DNA of 34,874 nucleotides from an uncultured beta proteobacterium (GCA_903912485.1 CAIWHR010000347.1:1-34874), one strand, 5' to 3'; numbered from the stretch's first letter, positions 1 through 8,350 are shown. Translations and numbers: made by a program. The notes: generated by a model from the letters alone, not told the origin.

Positions 1-315
1 CTGACCTTCGGCGGGCGCGAGCGGTCGGTGCTGATGCCGTTCGACCGGATCAGCGGGTGTTCCTTCCGGCGGTTCGACGGCACCTACGACGATGCCGGCC
101 GGCCCGTGTTCCAGGACGGCGACGTGCTGCTGGAAACGGTCTTCCGCTTCAAGGGGCAGTCGGCGCCTTGCATCATCCTCACCGAGGTCGACTTCGCCGA
201 ACTCGACGAGCGGACGGCGCGGCGCCTCTACGTCGGCGCGACGCGCGCCACGATGCGCCTCGCGCTGGTGATGAGCAACCGAGCCGCGGCGACATGCGTG
301 GCGCGGCTGGGCTGA
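1..315 (+). CDS. UvrD-like helicase, C-terminal fragment (5' end outside window)
   Basis: This is the last ~104 residues of a superfamily 1 helicase, open from the first base of the window to a TGA. It carries a motif V-like segment (FRFKGQSAPCIIL) and a motif VI-like segment (RRLYVGATRATMRLAL), which in UvrD/Rep-type helicases contact DNA and the ATP gamma-phosphate. The layout matches the UvrD_C_2 domain of helicases that often carry an N-terminal nuclease-related domain, but the N-terminus is not visible, so the subclass is unknown. The next gene starts 123 bp downstream on the same strand. The family call is fairly safe; the biological role is not. Confidence 0.8.
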   Translation: MTFGGRERSVLMPFDRISGCSFRRFDGTYDDAGRPVFQDGDVLLETVFRFKGQSAPCIILTEVDFAELDERTARRLYVGATRATMRLALVMSNRAAATCVARLG

Positions 316-438
316 CGTCGTCCCAGCGACGCCGAGTGTCGCAGGAATCCCGCATCATCTGAGTTTTCGGCCGGCCTCCTCTAAGCCGGGCGTGCGCCCC
401 CCGTTCGCAGTGGGGGCAATCAGCGCGGAGTTCCTGCC

Positions 439-1677
439 ATGGCGAAGCGGCTGCCCGGGGTCTGGCGTCCCGGATTCAGCTACAAGGACGGCAAGCTCTA
501 TCGGTTCGAGCTCCGGCGGATCGTCGTTCTCGCGCCGTGGCCCGATCCGCGGGCGTGGTATCGCACGCCGGCGAGGAACTGGCAACCGACGCGCAGGCAT
601 GCCGACGGAGTGCTCTGCGACCTTTCGCTGGCGTTGCCCTCCACGCCACCTGGACCGGACCGTCCGGCGAGCGATCAGCAGATCGCGGCCGGGTACGTCG
701 CTGCAATCCCGGAGGCGGTCCGGCACGAGCTGGTGACCTTGCGCGAACGCCGCTGGCAGGTGATGAACCTCTGCGCCCGGGTGCCGAACGGACTGGAGCT
801 TTACCGATGCAATCCGGGGCTCGCGTTCTGCCTCGCCAACAACTGGGGGTTTCACCGGCCGGTGGTCGCCCAGCCGTACCGCGCGGCGCGGTCGCTGGTC
901 CGCCGGAAGCAGCGCGAGATCGCCAGATGGCTCGGCTTCCCGGCGACCGATGCGGCGGTCCGCATTCTCGCCAAGATCGAGCCGCCGGCCCTGACGGTCA
1001 AGGCGATGGTCTTCCTTCGCCAAGCGCTGGCCGACGTGCAGCTTGCCAGGGTGCTGGGCCACCTCGAAGTCGTCAACGACGATGTCCTCCAGATGGTCAG
1101 CCGCAAGTGGCTGCGGCCGCGGCTCACGCCGCAGCTTTTAGTGGAGGCGAGCTGCGACGCGGCCCGGGAGATCACTCGCGGCGCGTCGGCCGTCCGCATG
1201 CTGGAAGACACTTTGGTGCTCGCCCAACGCTTGGCCGGTCACGAGGTGCCCAGGCAGTTCACCCGACTGGTGCAGCTACGTGACGTGCACGATCGCCTTG
1301 CGCTCATCTACAACGAGGAGGTGGCCGAGCTGGACCTGCGCAGGTACGACGGCGTGACGCTCCCGCCGCCGCCCTTCCTCGGCACCGCCGACATCGTCCC
1401 GCTGGAGTCCGCGGCGAGCGTGATCCATGAAGGCTTGGCGATGAACCACTGCGTCGGCACGTACGTCGATCGCGTGCTCAATGGCAGCGTGTTCCTCTAT
1501 CGGGTGCCGCGCCCTGTGCCCGCAACGCTTGCGATCACCCGCGGCTTGGACGGGCGCTGGGGACCGGGCGAGCTGCGCGGGCCGCGTAATGCCCCGATCG
1601 AGGAGGGCCTGGCAACCTGCCTGTTTCGCGATCTCTTCGACTCGCCGACGACGGACCGGGTTTCCGGCAGTGCGTGA
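439..1677 (+). CDS. PcfJ-like domain protein
   Basis: A 412-aa protein. Near residues 328-365 it has the PcfJ-family signature: a helix ending in H-E-G, then MNHCVGTY (about 335-342) and a short strand-rich stretch ending in PATLAI. PcfJ-like proteins occur on plasmids, phages and integrative elements; the first was named from the Enterococcus conjugative plasmid pCF10, and no enzymatic role is firmly established. The first 300 residues are largely helical and unrecognised. The ATG start has GGAG 8 bp upstream. The preceding helicase fragment points the same way. The C-terminus after the motif seems complete, so I see no truncation. The family assignment rests on the short Cys/His motif. Confidence 0.7.
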   Translation: MAKRLPGVWRPGFSYKDGKLYRFELRRIVVLAPWPDPRAWYRTPARNWQPTRRHADGVLCDLSLALPSTPPGPDRPASDQQIAAGYVAAIPEAVRHELVTLRERRWQVMNLCARVPNGLELYRCNPGLAFCLANNWGFHRPVVAQPYRAARSLVRRKQREIARWLGFPATDAAVRILAKIEPPALTVKAMVFLRQALADVQLARVLGHLEVVNDDVLQMVSRKWLRPRLTPQLLVEASCDAAREITRGASAVRMLEDTLVLAQRLAGHEVPRQFTRLVQLRDVHDRLALIYNEEVAELDLRRYDGVTLPPPPFLGTADIVPLESAASVIHEGLAMNHCVGTYVDRVLNGSVFLYRVPRPVPATLAITRGLDGRWGPGELRGPRNAPIEEGLATCLFRDLFDSPTTDRVSGSA

Positions 1678-1713
1678 TGCGGCGTGCGCAGAGCGCGCCG
1701 GGCGGCAGCTCGC

Positions 1714-2742
1714 TCAGGCGTCCGGCAAACGCGCGTAAGCCGCAGCCATGACCGCGGCGATGCCGGCGAGTTTCTTGCGCAGCTCCTTTGGCGCGACTAC
1801 TTCGACATTGTCACCGAAGGCGAGCAGCCACCATTGCAATTGCGGCGTGTCATTGACCGTCGCTTCCAGTCGCACCGAGTTATCGTCGACGGGGGCCAGC
1901 TGTTGGTCTGGCGCAAGCGGCGATTCGTAAAGGTGAATTGCCGACTCGTTCTTGAAGATGGCCGTCAGGCGGATCTGCTTGCCGATGCCGAAATCCAGCA
2001 TGCCGGTCGCCAGGTGCCGATCGAGATCGAAGTCCTTCGGCCGCTTGACCGGAGTCTCCAGCATCGTTGCGTGCTGGACCCGGTGCAGCGAGAACATCAG
2101 CACGTCCTGGTAGTCAAAGACCGTCGCGAGGAAGTACGTCACTGGCCCACGCTGCACGAGCGCGAGCGGATTCAGCGTGTAGTCCTTGGTCGCGGTCTCG
2201 CCGCGTCGTCGATATTTGACCTGGACCTGGCGGTCGAGCAGCAGCGCATCGGTTACGACGCTCTGCACCAAGGGTGCGATGCGCGGCGGAATCAGCGACT
2301 GCGTCGGCTGAAGAGCGGCGATCTTTCCCATCCAGCTGAGGCTGCCACGCTTGGGCCCCTCACCCTTCAGATGCTGGCGCGCGAGGCTGAAGTAGGGCGC
2401 CAGCTGACCGAGCAGCACATGCGGCAGTAGCGGCTTCAGGTAGGTCTCGATCATCACGAAAGCCAGCGCCTCCTGGTTCGACAGGTTGGGCAGGTCGAAG
2501 GCCGGCGCGCCTTTCATCCACGACCAGCCGAACGGGCGGTTCCGGTTGTCGCTTACCAGCGGAAAGACCGTGGACAGTTCAACGAGGTCGCGCTCGACCG
2601 TGCGCTTACTGACCTCGTAGCCGGCGACCTCGAGCTTGGTCTGCACGGCCGACGCCTCGATCTTGCCCGGGTACCGCGGAATGGCACGGAGCATGTGCCA
2701 TTGGCGAAGGAGGGTGTCGCCGGCAGATTTGTTAGAGCCCAT
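1714..2742 (-). CDS. WYL-domain transcriptional regulator (first of three)
   Basis: A 342-aa DNA-binding regulator. Residues 1-70 form a winged helix-turn-helix (LLRQWHMLRAIP, then SKRTVERDLVEL as recognition-helix region). Residues about 160-230 form the WYL domain (LNPLALVQRGPVTYFLA, then FSLHRV), followed by a C-terminal WCX-like extension (VEVVAPKELR). WYL proteins often sense nucleic acid or nucleotide ligands and frequently repress phage-defence operons. The frame stays open 40 codons upstream, but ATG 2742 puts the HTH at the N-terminus as in the family. A GTG at 2754 is an alternative; neither has a strong Shine-Dalgarno. It points toward the PcfJ gene and has no close same-strand neighbour, so its target is unknown. 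Confidence 0.85.
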   Translation of the reverse strand: MGSNKSAGDTLLRQWHMLRAIPRYPGKIEASAVQTKLEVAGYEVSKRTVERDLVELSTVFPLVSDNRNRPFGWSWMKGAPAFDLPNLSNQEALAFVMIETYLKPLLPHVLLGQLAPYFSLARQHLKGEGPKRGSLSWMGKIAALQPTQSLIPPRIAPLVQSVVTDALLLDRQVQVKYRRRGETATKDYTLNPLALVQRGPVTYFLATVFDYQDVLMFSLHRVQHATMLETPVKRPKDFDLDRHLATGMLDFGIGKQIRLTAIFKNESAIHLYESPLAPDQQLAPVDDNSVRLEATVNDTPQLQWWLLAFGDNVEVVAPKELRKKLAGIAAVMAAAYARLPDA

Positions 2743-3022
2743 GGGGATATGCACTGTTGGTAAATGGCTCGGCGTTTGCTCAAGGATCGAAGAGTCCTTT
2801 GGCAACCAACTTGCGTGGAAGCGGAGGAAGGACGTGGCTCGAGCTTCTTGTATCTCTTGCAAAGGGTGCGAACCTATGGAGTACGAGCGCCTGTCGGAGG
2901 CCAGAAGTCATGGTTGCACCTATCGATACGGTAAGCGACAGGAGCGCTCGCGCAATGTTTGCATCAATTGCTGTGATGCGGGTGCGCGACCGGTCACGGG
3001 CAATAGCGATGACGGGCGTAGG

Positions 3023-3439
3023 TCACCCCAAAGGCAATTCTTGCTGAAGAAGAACCGCGGCCGCAACCTCGAAGTCATTGCGCCTGAAGTGTCCCCCCTC
3101 GGCGGTAACGTGTTCGAGGACGGCTTGCGAGAGGCGGCGGATAGCTTGGTCGATCAGACTTCTGGCAGCGTGCCCGCGCTCATTATCGAAGTCCTGCTGA
3201 ACAAGTGGACGGGCAACGCAGCGGGCGAAGCAATCGACGAAGTCGAGCAGGCCAGCCTGATCGATCTGAGCTGCTCCGTCGGGATCAACGAAGTGGGAAA
3301 TTGCGGCACAGGAAGCAAGAATTGGGTACTGGCGGCTCGGCAGCCTTTCCGGTGTCCCAATTCGTAGCGGTCGGTTCGGTGGAAGCCGCGCAATTTCTAG
3401 GGCGAGAGCAAGCAAGTATGCGTCAAGTTGTGTAGACAT
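3023..3439 (-). CDS. hypothetical protein (138 aa)
   Basis: This minus-strand frame encodes 138 aa from ATG 3439 (an ATG at 3442 is equally possible). The sequence reads like a folded alpha/beta protein: LDAYLLALALEIARLP, then a basic turn, then PILASCAAISHFV and LIDQAIRRLSQAVLEHV. I do not recognise a family. A longer competing frame on the plus strand (2636-3367) has an unnatural Cys/Arg/Ser-rich composition, so I prefer this one. There is no clear ribosome binding site and no partner gene in close spacing. It could be a degraded gene. Confidence 0.5.
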   Translation of the reverse strand: MSTQLDAYLLALALEIARLPPNRPLRIGTPERLPSRQYPILASCAAISHFVDPDGAAQIDQAGLLDFVDCFARCVARPLVQQDFDNERGHAARSLIDQAIRRLSQAVLEHVTAEGGHFRRNDFEVAAAVLLQQELPLG

Positions 3440-3551
3440 CATGACCGCACGTGGTAGTTGCACTTGCAACCTAGAAAGTGAAGGAGGAGCTCAATTGGCC
3501 GCCCGACCGGAGCACCGACGAAGGAATTCCATCTGTACATCCAGCAAATCA

Positions 3552-4154
3552 TCATTTCCATAGATATTCGTCGAGTTCATCCCATGCGCCCTCGCATACT
3601 CCGCAGGACAGTTGGTCTATTCGCTCGCACAACCGGTCCAGGAAATCCTCTGGCGGTCCGCCGGACTTCCAGGCCATTAGGTGGACGTAGTCTTCCCAAA
3701 TGGTTGCGAGATCGCTGCTTGTGATCCCGGTGGGTATATCTTCGCGCGATTGGGCTGGCCGCAGGATCGGCCGCACTGCCCACTCCGGGCCCAAGAGCAA
3801 CTCATGATCCCCGGCGACCGGCAAGAAGTCGATTTCCTGCGGGTTTTCGGTCCGTTCACGCACCAATTCCAGCAGGCGACCGGCAAGGTACTCGATCGTG
3901 GAGTCTCCGTTGCCCATCGCCATAAAAACGATCGCGTGGCTATAGAGGTCATGGCGCGGGCGGTCCAGCCAGTACCGAGCCTCGCGGAAGTTCGCAGGAG
4001 ACACGAGGGCAGCGAGAGAGTCGATCGTGCCGGCGGCGCCGAGGAGTTTGCCCTTTGACCGGGAGAGGTCGGCCAAGACCGTCCATGCAGGCTGGAAGTT
4101 GGCGATCAACAGAAAGCATGGCGCGGACTGCAGCACGGATTCCGGGATCTTCAT
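3552..4154 (-). CDS. hypothetical protein (200 aa)
   Basis: A soluble, acidic 200-aa protein with no signal peptide or membrane segment. It starts MKIPESVLQ at ATG 4154; an in-frame TTG at 4163 would add three residues. The N-terminal half contains CFLLIANFQPAWTVLADLSR, a mid region has MAMGNGDSTIEYLAGRLLELV, and the C-terminus is rich in Asp, Glu and Trp (EDYVHLMAWKSGGPPEDFL, ending WDELDEYLWK). I do not recognise the family. Composition and length without stops support a real gene. It lies 112 bp upstream of the 3023-3439 frame on the same strand, so the two may be co-transcribed. Confidence 0.65.
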   Translation of the reverse strand: MKIPESVLQSAPCFLLIANFQPAWTVLADLSRSKGKLLGAAGTIDSLAALVSPANFREARYWLDRPRHDLYSHAIVFMAMGNGDSTIEYLAGRLLELVRERTENPQEIDFLPVAGDHELLLGPEWAVRPILRPAQSREDIPTGITSSDLATIWEDYVHLMAWKSGGPPEDFLDRLCERIDQLSCGVCEGAWDELDEYLWK

Positions 4155-4163
4155 CTCATTCAA

Positions 4164-4336
4164 AGTATAGGTTGAATCGTGATGGGGATGGTAAGAGCCA
4201 GCGACGGTATCGTGCGCCGCAATGGCGTCTGTACGTCCCCCGTGCGGTTCCGATCCGTCGAAGTGGATGGACGTCGGGGTCTCAAGCTACTCGAAAACCA
4301 TCATTTCCCCCCGCTGGACTGATCGAATGTACTGGG
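4164..4336. other. intergenic gap between the 200-aa gene and AAA-1
   Basis: About 170 bp follow the AAA-1 stop on the minus strand and precede the 200-aa gene. I see no convincing small gene, no intrinsic terminator hairpin and no copy of the CGACA-N5-TGTCG repeat. Confidence 0.5.
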
Positions 4337-6514
4337 TCAAGCCGCGAATCCAATGGTCGCGAGGCTGCCCCCCTTCGCCTCGACCTCCTTGCGCAGCTGC
4401 TCGTACAGTTCGGAGGCGGTGGGCGCGACGCCCCACAGCTCGGCCTGGCGCGCGGCCACGGCGAAGTCGCCGGGCGTCACGCGCTCGAGCCGGCGCACCG
4501 AGGCCTCCCAGTCGGCGACCTGCGTCACGTCGCCGCGCAGGCGTGCGAGCTCCTGCCGGAACATCTGCCAGCGCTGGTCGGCATTCAGGTAATCGAACCT
4601 GACCTTGAACGCGAAGCGGCGCAGCGACGCCTGGTCGAGCGCCTGCATCAGGTTGGTCGTGCAGACGAAGATCCCCTCGAACGCCTCCATCTGCGTCAGC
4701 AGCTCGTTGACCTGCGTGACCTCCCAGCTTTGCCGTGCTCCACGGCGGTCGGCGAGGAAGCTGTCGGCCTCGTCGAGCACGAGCACGGCATCCTGCTGCC
4801 GTGCCTCGGCGAACATCCGGGCGATGTTCTTCTCGGAGCCGCCAAGCCACATGCTTAGGATGTCGGAGGCGCGGCGCACAAGGGTCGGCTTGCCGATCTC
4901 GTCGGCGATGTGCTTGGCCAGTTCGCTCTTGCCCGTGCCGGCAGGCCCATAGAAGCAGAACGTCCCGATGGGGTGGACCTTGAGGCGCGCGACGATGCGG
5001 GCGACGTCCAGGTCGGCGTTGACGAGCGCCATGTCGTAGTGCGTGCGGGAGGCAAGGCGCGGCGGCGTGCGCTTCTGGTCGAGCAGCGTTGCGCTGCGGT
5101 CGAGCGTCTGTTCGACGACCTCGCGGGCGCGAACGAGATCGCCGGCCTTGGCGACGACGCGTGCGACCTTGGCTGCGGCCTCGAGCTGCGCCGGCGACGT
5201 GTGCTCGTTGGCGGCGATGCGCTCGAGCCAGCCCTCGGGCGGCTCGAGGTTGCCGAGGTGGCGCTGCGCGATCGTGAGGCGAACCGACTGCGGGGGAATC
5301 GGGAAGCGCACCGAGTAGTCGAAGCGGCGCAGGTACGCGGGATCGATGTCGGCGTCGTTGGTGATCCAGATCGCCGGCGTCGGGTTGCGCTCGAGCGTGC
5401 GGTTGATCCACGCCTTGCCGTGGCCGCTGTCGCCATCGGAGCCGCCGAACAGCGACCAGAAGCCGTGGCGGCTCTCGAAGACATCCTCGATCTCGTCGAA
5501 CATCAGAATCGCATTGCGCTGCTGCGCGAGCAGCCGCTGGCAGAGGTTGAACTCGGCGAGGCGGCGCGTGCCCTTGATCGGGTCGCCGTTGGTGTCGGCG
5601 AACCCGACCTCGTAGAGCTCGACGCCCAGCGCGGCGGCGATCGCCTTGGCGACCTCCGTCTTGCCCGTCCCGGGCGGGCCGTAGAGCAGCACGTTGGCGC
5701 CGCGCGTGCGCTCGGCCACGACGCCGCCGAGGTAGTCGGTGACGGTCGCGATGTCCTTCGCGAGGTGCGGGAACGCGCTGCAGTCGAGCGTCGGCGCGGA
5801 GGTCCGCTTGAGGAAGCGGTCCGCCAGCTCCATGGCGGTCGCATTGGGCGCGAGCATGGCCACCGAGAGCCCGGAGATCAGGTTCATCTGGTGCTCGAGC
5901 GCGGTGTGATCCCAGTCGAACCAGAGGATGCGCGCGGCCGGCAGCGTCGCTTCGTCGTGCATCGCCGCCGCAATGTCGGCGTCCGGCCGGCCGAGCAGGA
6001 TCGCGAGCAGGCGGATCACCGAAGCCCGGGCCATCTTCGAGTCCTGGATCGAGACGACGCTGTTGAAGTCGGGGAACGCCTGGAGCGCGATGAAGAACGT
6101 CAGGACCGACATTTCGGTGTCGTTGAGGCCGAGCAGCCGCCCGAGCAGCTCGACGTTGCGGAAGAGCGGCAGGTCGGGCGCGAGCTTCTGGCGGCGGACC
6201 TTGGCGAGCGCCTGCTTCAGAATCCGCTGCAGGGCGGCATCGCCGATCCGCCGCGCGCGGGGATTGGACATGAATTCGTCATCCTCGTCGTCCGGGGCGA
6301 TGCTGAGCTCGACGCCGGTGACGTCACGGAAATACTCATTGCCGAAGACGTCGGGCAGGCGCTGACGGCGGGACTTGCGGTACCAGCCGAGCGCGAGCGC
6401 CATCTCGAGCAGCCAAGCTCCGATCAGCGGGCGATACGCTTCCGCTGAATCGGCGATGCTGCCGGGCGAGGAGGCGTCGCCCTTGGTGGCGAGGTAGGCG
6501 GGGAGGTTGTTCAT
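4337..6514 (-). CDS. tandem AAA-domain ATPase (AAA-1)
   Basis: A 725-aa cytoplasmic protein with two AAA modules after a ~270-residue helical N-terminus. Module 1: Walker A GPPGTGKT (about 279-286), Walker B ILMFDE (336-341), sensor-1 ITND, arginine pair LRRFDY (395-400). Module 2: Walker A GPAGTGKS (523-530), Walker B VLVLDEADSF (578-587), sensor CTTN, LRRFAF (631-636). Both modules look catalytically complete, as in double-ring protein-remodelling ATPases; the client is unknown. Start ATG 6514 has AGGA upstream; in-frame ATGs at 6541 and 6544 would add 9-10 residues. A perfect CGACA-N5-TGTCG repeat lies 50 bp upstream. It is paralogous to AAA-2 at 15861 (same layout, shared segments such as VTQVNELL / TTQVNELL). 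Confidence 0.9.
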   Translation of the reverse strand: MNNLPAYLATKGDASSPGSIADSAEAYRPLIGAWLLEMALALGWYRKSRRQRLPDVFGNEYFRDVTGVELSIAPDDEDDEFMSNPRARRIGDAALQRILKQALAKVRRQKLAPDLPLFRNVELLGRLLGLNDTEMSVLTFFIALQAFPDFNSVVSIQDSKMARASVIRLLAILLGRPDADIAAAMHDEATLPAARILWFDWDHTALEHQMNLISGLSVAMLAPNATAMELADRFLKRTSAPTLDCSAFPHLAKDIATVTDYLGGVVAERTRGANVLLYGPPGTGKTEVAKAIAAALGVELYEVGFADTNGDPIKGTRRLAEFNLCQRLLAQQRNAILMFDEIEDVFESRHGFWSLFGGSDGDSGHGKAWINRTLERNPTPAIWITNDADIDPAYLRRFDYSVRFPIPPQSVRLTIAQRHLGNLEPPEGWLERIAANEHTSPAQLEAAAKVARVVAKAGDLVRAREVVEQTLDRSATLLDQKRTPPRLASRTHYDMALVNADLDVARIVARLKVHPIGTFCFYGPAGTGKSELAKHIADEIGKPTLVRRASDILSMWLGGSEKNIARMFAEARQQDAVLVLDEADSFLADRRGARQSWEVTQVNELLTQMEAFEGIFVCTTNLMQALDQASLRRFAFKVRFDYLNADQRWQMFRQELARLRGDVTQVADWEASVRRLERVTPGDFAVAARQAELWGVAPTASELYEQLRKEVEAKGGSLATIGFAA

Positions 6515-6563
6515 GGCGGGCGTCCTGTTCCGGGTTTTCATCATTCAGGATAGAACATCGACG

Positions 6564-6578
6564 CGACAGAATGTGTCG
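6564..6578. promoter_or_regulatory. perfect inverted repeat CGACA-N5-TGTCG upstream of AAA-1
   Basis: The sequence reads CGACA GAATG TGTCG, extended by one more paired base on each side (GCGACA/TGTCGC). It lies 50 bp before the chosen AAA-1 start and about 150 bp from a second perfect copy in the same divergent intergenic region. Position and symmetry fit a dimeric regulator or activator site. The binding protein is unknown. Confidence 0.55.
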
Positions 6579-6728
6579 CTTTCAGGCAGGGCTTGAGGCG
6601 AACGCCTGGGGCATGCCGTCAGACGTCATCCATCGTCGCATCCCGCGGGCGCACCGGGTGAGCCTGTGCAGCGTTGGGTCAGGCGCGGGTCCTCGCGCCG
6701 GGCACGCAGCGTGTCGTCGGCGTCCGCG

Positions 6729-6743
6729 CGACAGCGGCTGTCG
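6729..6743. promoter_or_regulatory. perfect inverted repeat CGACA-N5-TGTCG upstream of the Cys-repeat gene
   Basis: The sequence reads CGACA GCGGC TGTCG, with the same arm sequences and spacing as the copy at 6564. It lies 84 bp upstream of the start at 6827. A TGTAAC that could serve as a -10 element follows about 10 bp downstream. Two identical palindromes, one beside each divergent gene, are hard to explain by GC content alone. Confidence 0.5.
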
Positions 6744-6826
6744 GATCGCTGATGTAACCTTGTTGCACGGGGTGCTTCGCGCCCGACGCTCGGCGCGCCC
6801 GATTCGATGCTGGCTGGAGGAGAGCA

Positions 6827-7144
6827 ATGTTGACCCTACGTAGTGTCCTCGTCGTCGCGGTTGCACTGGGATGGACCAGCTCGGCAATTGCCGATCCGGT
6901 CCCGCAACCCCTGGCGAAGATCGGGGCGTGCCCGTCGGGGTACACGACCAGCGGCGCGTACTGCGCGCCGGGTGCGCAGGCGCGCTTTGCGGTGCCGAAG
7001 GTTGGCAGCTGCCCGTCGGGCTACTCGACCAGCGGCGCCTATTGCCTCGCCGGGAAGGGCGCGCACGTCGCCGTGCCGAAGACCGGCGCCTGTCCGTCCG
7101 GGTACACGACCAGCGGCGACTACTGCCTCAGGACGGGCAAGTAG
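6827..7144 (+). CDS. secreted protein with three CPSGYTTSG repeats
   Basis: A 105-aa protein with a probable Sec signal peptide (basic start, hydrophobic VLVVAVALGW, cleavage likely after AIA near residue 22). The mature part is three 27-residue repeats of the pattern A/S-CPSGY-T/S-TSG-x-YC. Each contains two cysteines 11 apart (35/46, 62/73, 89/100), which suggests one disulfide per repeat in the periplasm or outside the cell. GGAGGAGA stands 4-11 bp before the ATG, a strong ribosome binding site. It is transcribed divergently from AAA-1 and followed 27 bp later by the FtsZ-like gene, so those two may form an operon. I know of no proven role for this repeat. Confidence 0.8.
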   Translation: MLTLRSVLVVAVALGWTSSAIADPVPQPLAKIGACPSGYTTSGAYCAPGAQARFAVPKVGSCPSGYSTSGAYCLAGKGAHVAVPKTGACPSGYTTSGDYCLRTGK

Positions 7145-7171
7145 CGTCAACCCGAATCGAGGCAGGACCGA

Positions 7172-7987
7172 ATGGATGCGCCGCCGCCGCTGTTTGAACC
7201 CAAGGTCTCACCGGACGATTTCCACGTCCTCGTCGTGTCGAGCGGGTTCGCCCATTTCGGCGACCTGGCGTCCCGCAGCGGGGAATTTTCCCGCTACCGC
7301 AGGCAATCGACCTGGACCCTGGCGAGCCTCGGCGACGTCCCGGGCGGAGACTTCGACGTCAGCATCGTCGTGAGTGCCGACGTTGCGGAACTGCCCGCGG
7401 CGCTGTCTGTGGCGACGGCGTTGGCGCGGAGGCGAGACACGACGATCCTACTCGCTCCCGCGCCGATCGTCGGTGACGAAACCCTCGTCGACGACGCCCT
7501 GGTCGTTGCGGGACCAGGAACGGACGCCTTTGCCAACTTCGCGCTCCTGGTGCGCACCATCCTTGCCCCGGTGCTGACCGAGCAACTGGTCTGCGTCGAC
7601 TGGTCCGACATCCTGACGATCCTGGACGAGGGTACCCAGGCGATGCTCATCGAGGGAACGGGTACCTCAGCGACGGAAGCCATTGCCGCCCTGTCCAGCG
7701 AGCTTGCGGCGGCTGGAGTCGCGAAGTTACACGGTCTGTGCGGTGTCCTCTCGTCGGCGCAGGGAGTGCCAATGAGGGCATACCACGTCTACTTCGACAT
7801 GCTCAAGGCATGGCTCGGCTCCGAGGCATACATTGTCGTGGCCGCGCCCGAGCACTACGGCGAAGGCGCTTCGGCCTCTGTGTTGGCCATCACGAATCCG
7901 ACGTGGCGCTGGCGGAAGCGCAGATCCGCACCGGTCCAGGAGTTCGCGCCCGAAGACCTGCCGCCGTTTCTGCGGAAGCAAGCTTGA
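7172..7987 (+). CDS. protein with FtsZ/tubulin-like C-terminal domain, GTP-binding signature absent
   Basis: A 271-aa cytoplasmic protein. Residues about 139-242 resemble the FtsZ C-terminal domain in order and spacing: CVDWSDILTILDEG (compare FtsZ NVDFADVRTVMSE), then AMLIEGTGTSATEAI where FtsZ has its AMMGSG..EDRAEEA helix, then a GVL strand, LKAWLGSEAYIVVAAPEH and SVLAITN. The N-terminal half shows alternating strands and helices (FHVLVVSSG, FDVSIVVSA, TTILLAPAP), but I cannot find the GGGTGTG tubulin signature, so GTP binding is doubtful. The C-terminus is basic (TWRWRKRRS). The start has AGGA upstream and lies 27 bp after the Cys-repeat gene. The FtsZ relation is my reading of motifs; a different Rossmann-like protein is the main alternative. 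Confidence 0.65.
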   Translation: MDAPPPLFEPKVSPDDFHVLVVSSGFAHFGDLASRSGEFSRYRRQSTWTLASLGDVPGGDFDVSIVVSADVAELPAALSVATALARRRDTTILLAPAPIVGDETLVDDALVVAGPGTDAFANFALLVRTILAPVLTEQLVCVDWSDILTILDEGTQAMLIEGTGTSATEAIAALSSELAAAGVAKLHGLCGVLSSAQGVPMRAYHVYFDMLKAWLGSEAYIVVAAPEHYGEGASASVLAITNPTWRWRKRRSAPVQEFAPEDLPPFLRKQA

Positions 7988-8037
7988 TCGACGGGGTGTT
8001 TCAACGCAGTGCTTGGCTTGCGAGGGAGGGAATAGAG

Positions 8038-8346
8038 ATGAGCACCGCAGTGGTGATAAAGAACGGGCATGCCCGCCGCATTGATCCGCGCACTGGGGCG
8101 GACAAGGGGAGCGTCGGTTCATCGGGAGCGTACGCGGCGGCAAGCGACGGTGAGCGGATTGTCGTGGTCTATGAAAACGGTCGGGCCCGAAGGTACGACG
8201 CGATCAACGGAGCGGATGTCGGCAGTGTTGGCGCTATGAATGCTGTTTCCTGCAGCATCTCGGGCGGCGTCATCATCATCGGTTACGCTAACGGCCGGTC
8301 GCGCCGGTATGACGCGCACACGGGAGCTGACAAGGGGTCCGCTTAA
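8038..8346 (+). CDS. small beta-propeller-like repeat protein (102 aa)
   Basis: This short protein is almost entirely three repeats with a 38-residue period. Each carries NG-x-x-RR-x-D-x-x-x-GAD-x-GS (Asn at residues 9, 47 and 85) separated by strand-rich stretches such as RIVVVYE and GGVIIIGYA. The pattern recalls single blades of a beta-propeller, as in quinoprotein or WD-like folds; three short blades would need to oligomerise to close a propeller. GGGAGGG 7 bp upstream supports the ATG at 8038. The gene follows the FtsZ-like gene by 50 bp on the same strand and ends 4 bp before the convergent exonuclease gene. No sign of export. Confidence 0.7.
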   Translation: MSTAVVIKNGHARRIDPRTGADKGSVGSSGAYAAASDGERIVVVYENGRARRYDAINGADVGSVGAMNAVSCSISGGVIIIGYANGRSRRYDAHTGADKGSA

Positions 8347-8350
8347 TTGT

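Noticed and set aside
2636-3367. A 243-codon plus-strand frame
   Set aside because: Unnatural Cys/Arg/Ser composition, starts inside the WYL gene, and competes with a more protein-like minus-strand frame.
4910-6448. A 512-codon plus-strand frame opposite AAA-1
   Set aside because: Arg/Val/Glu-rich antisense shadow; both AAA modules are intact on the other strand.
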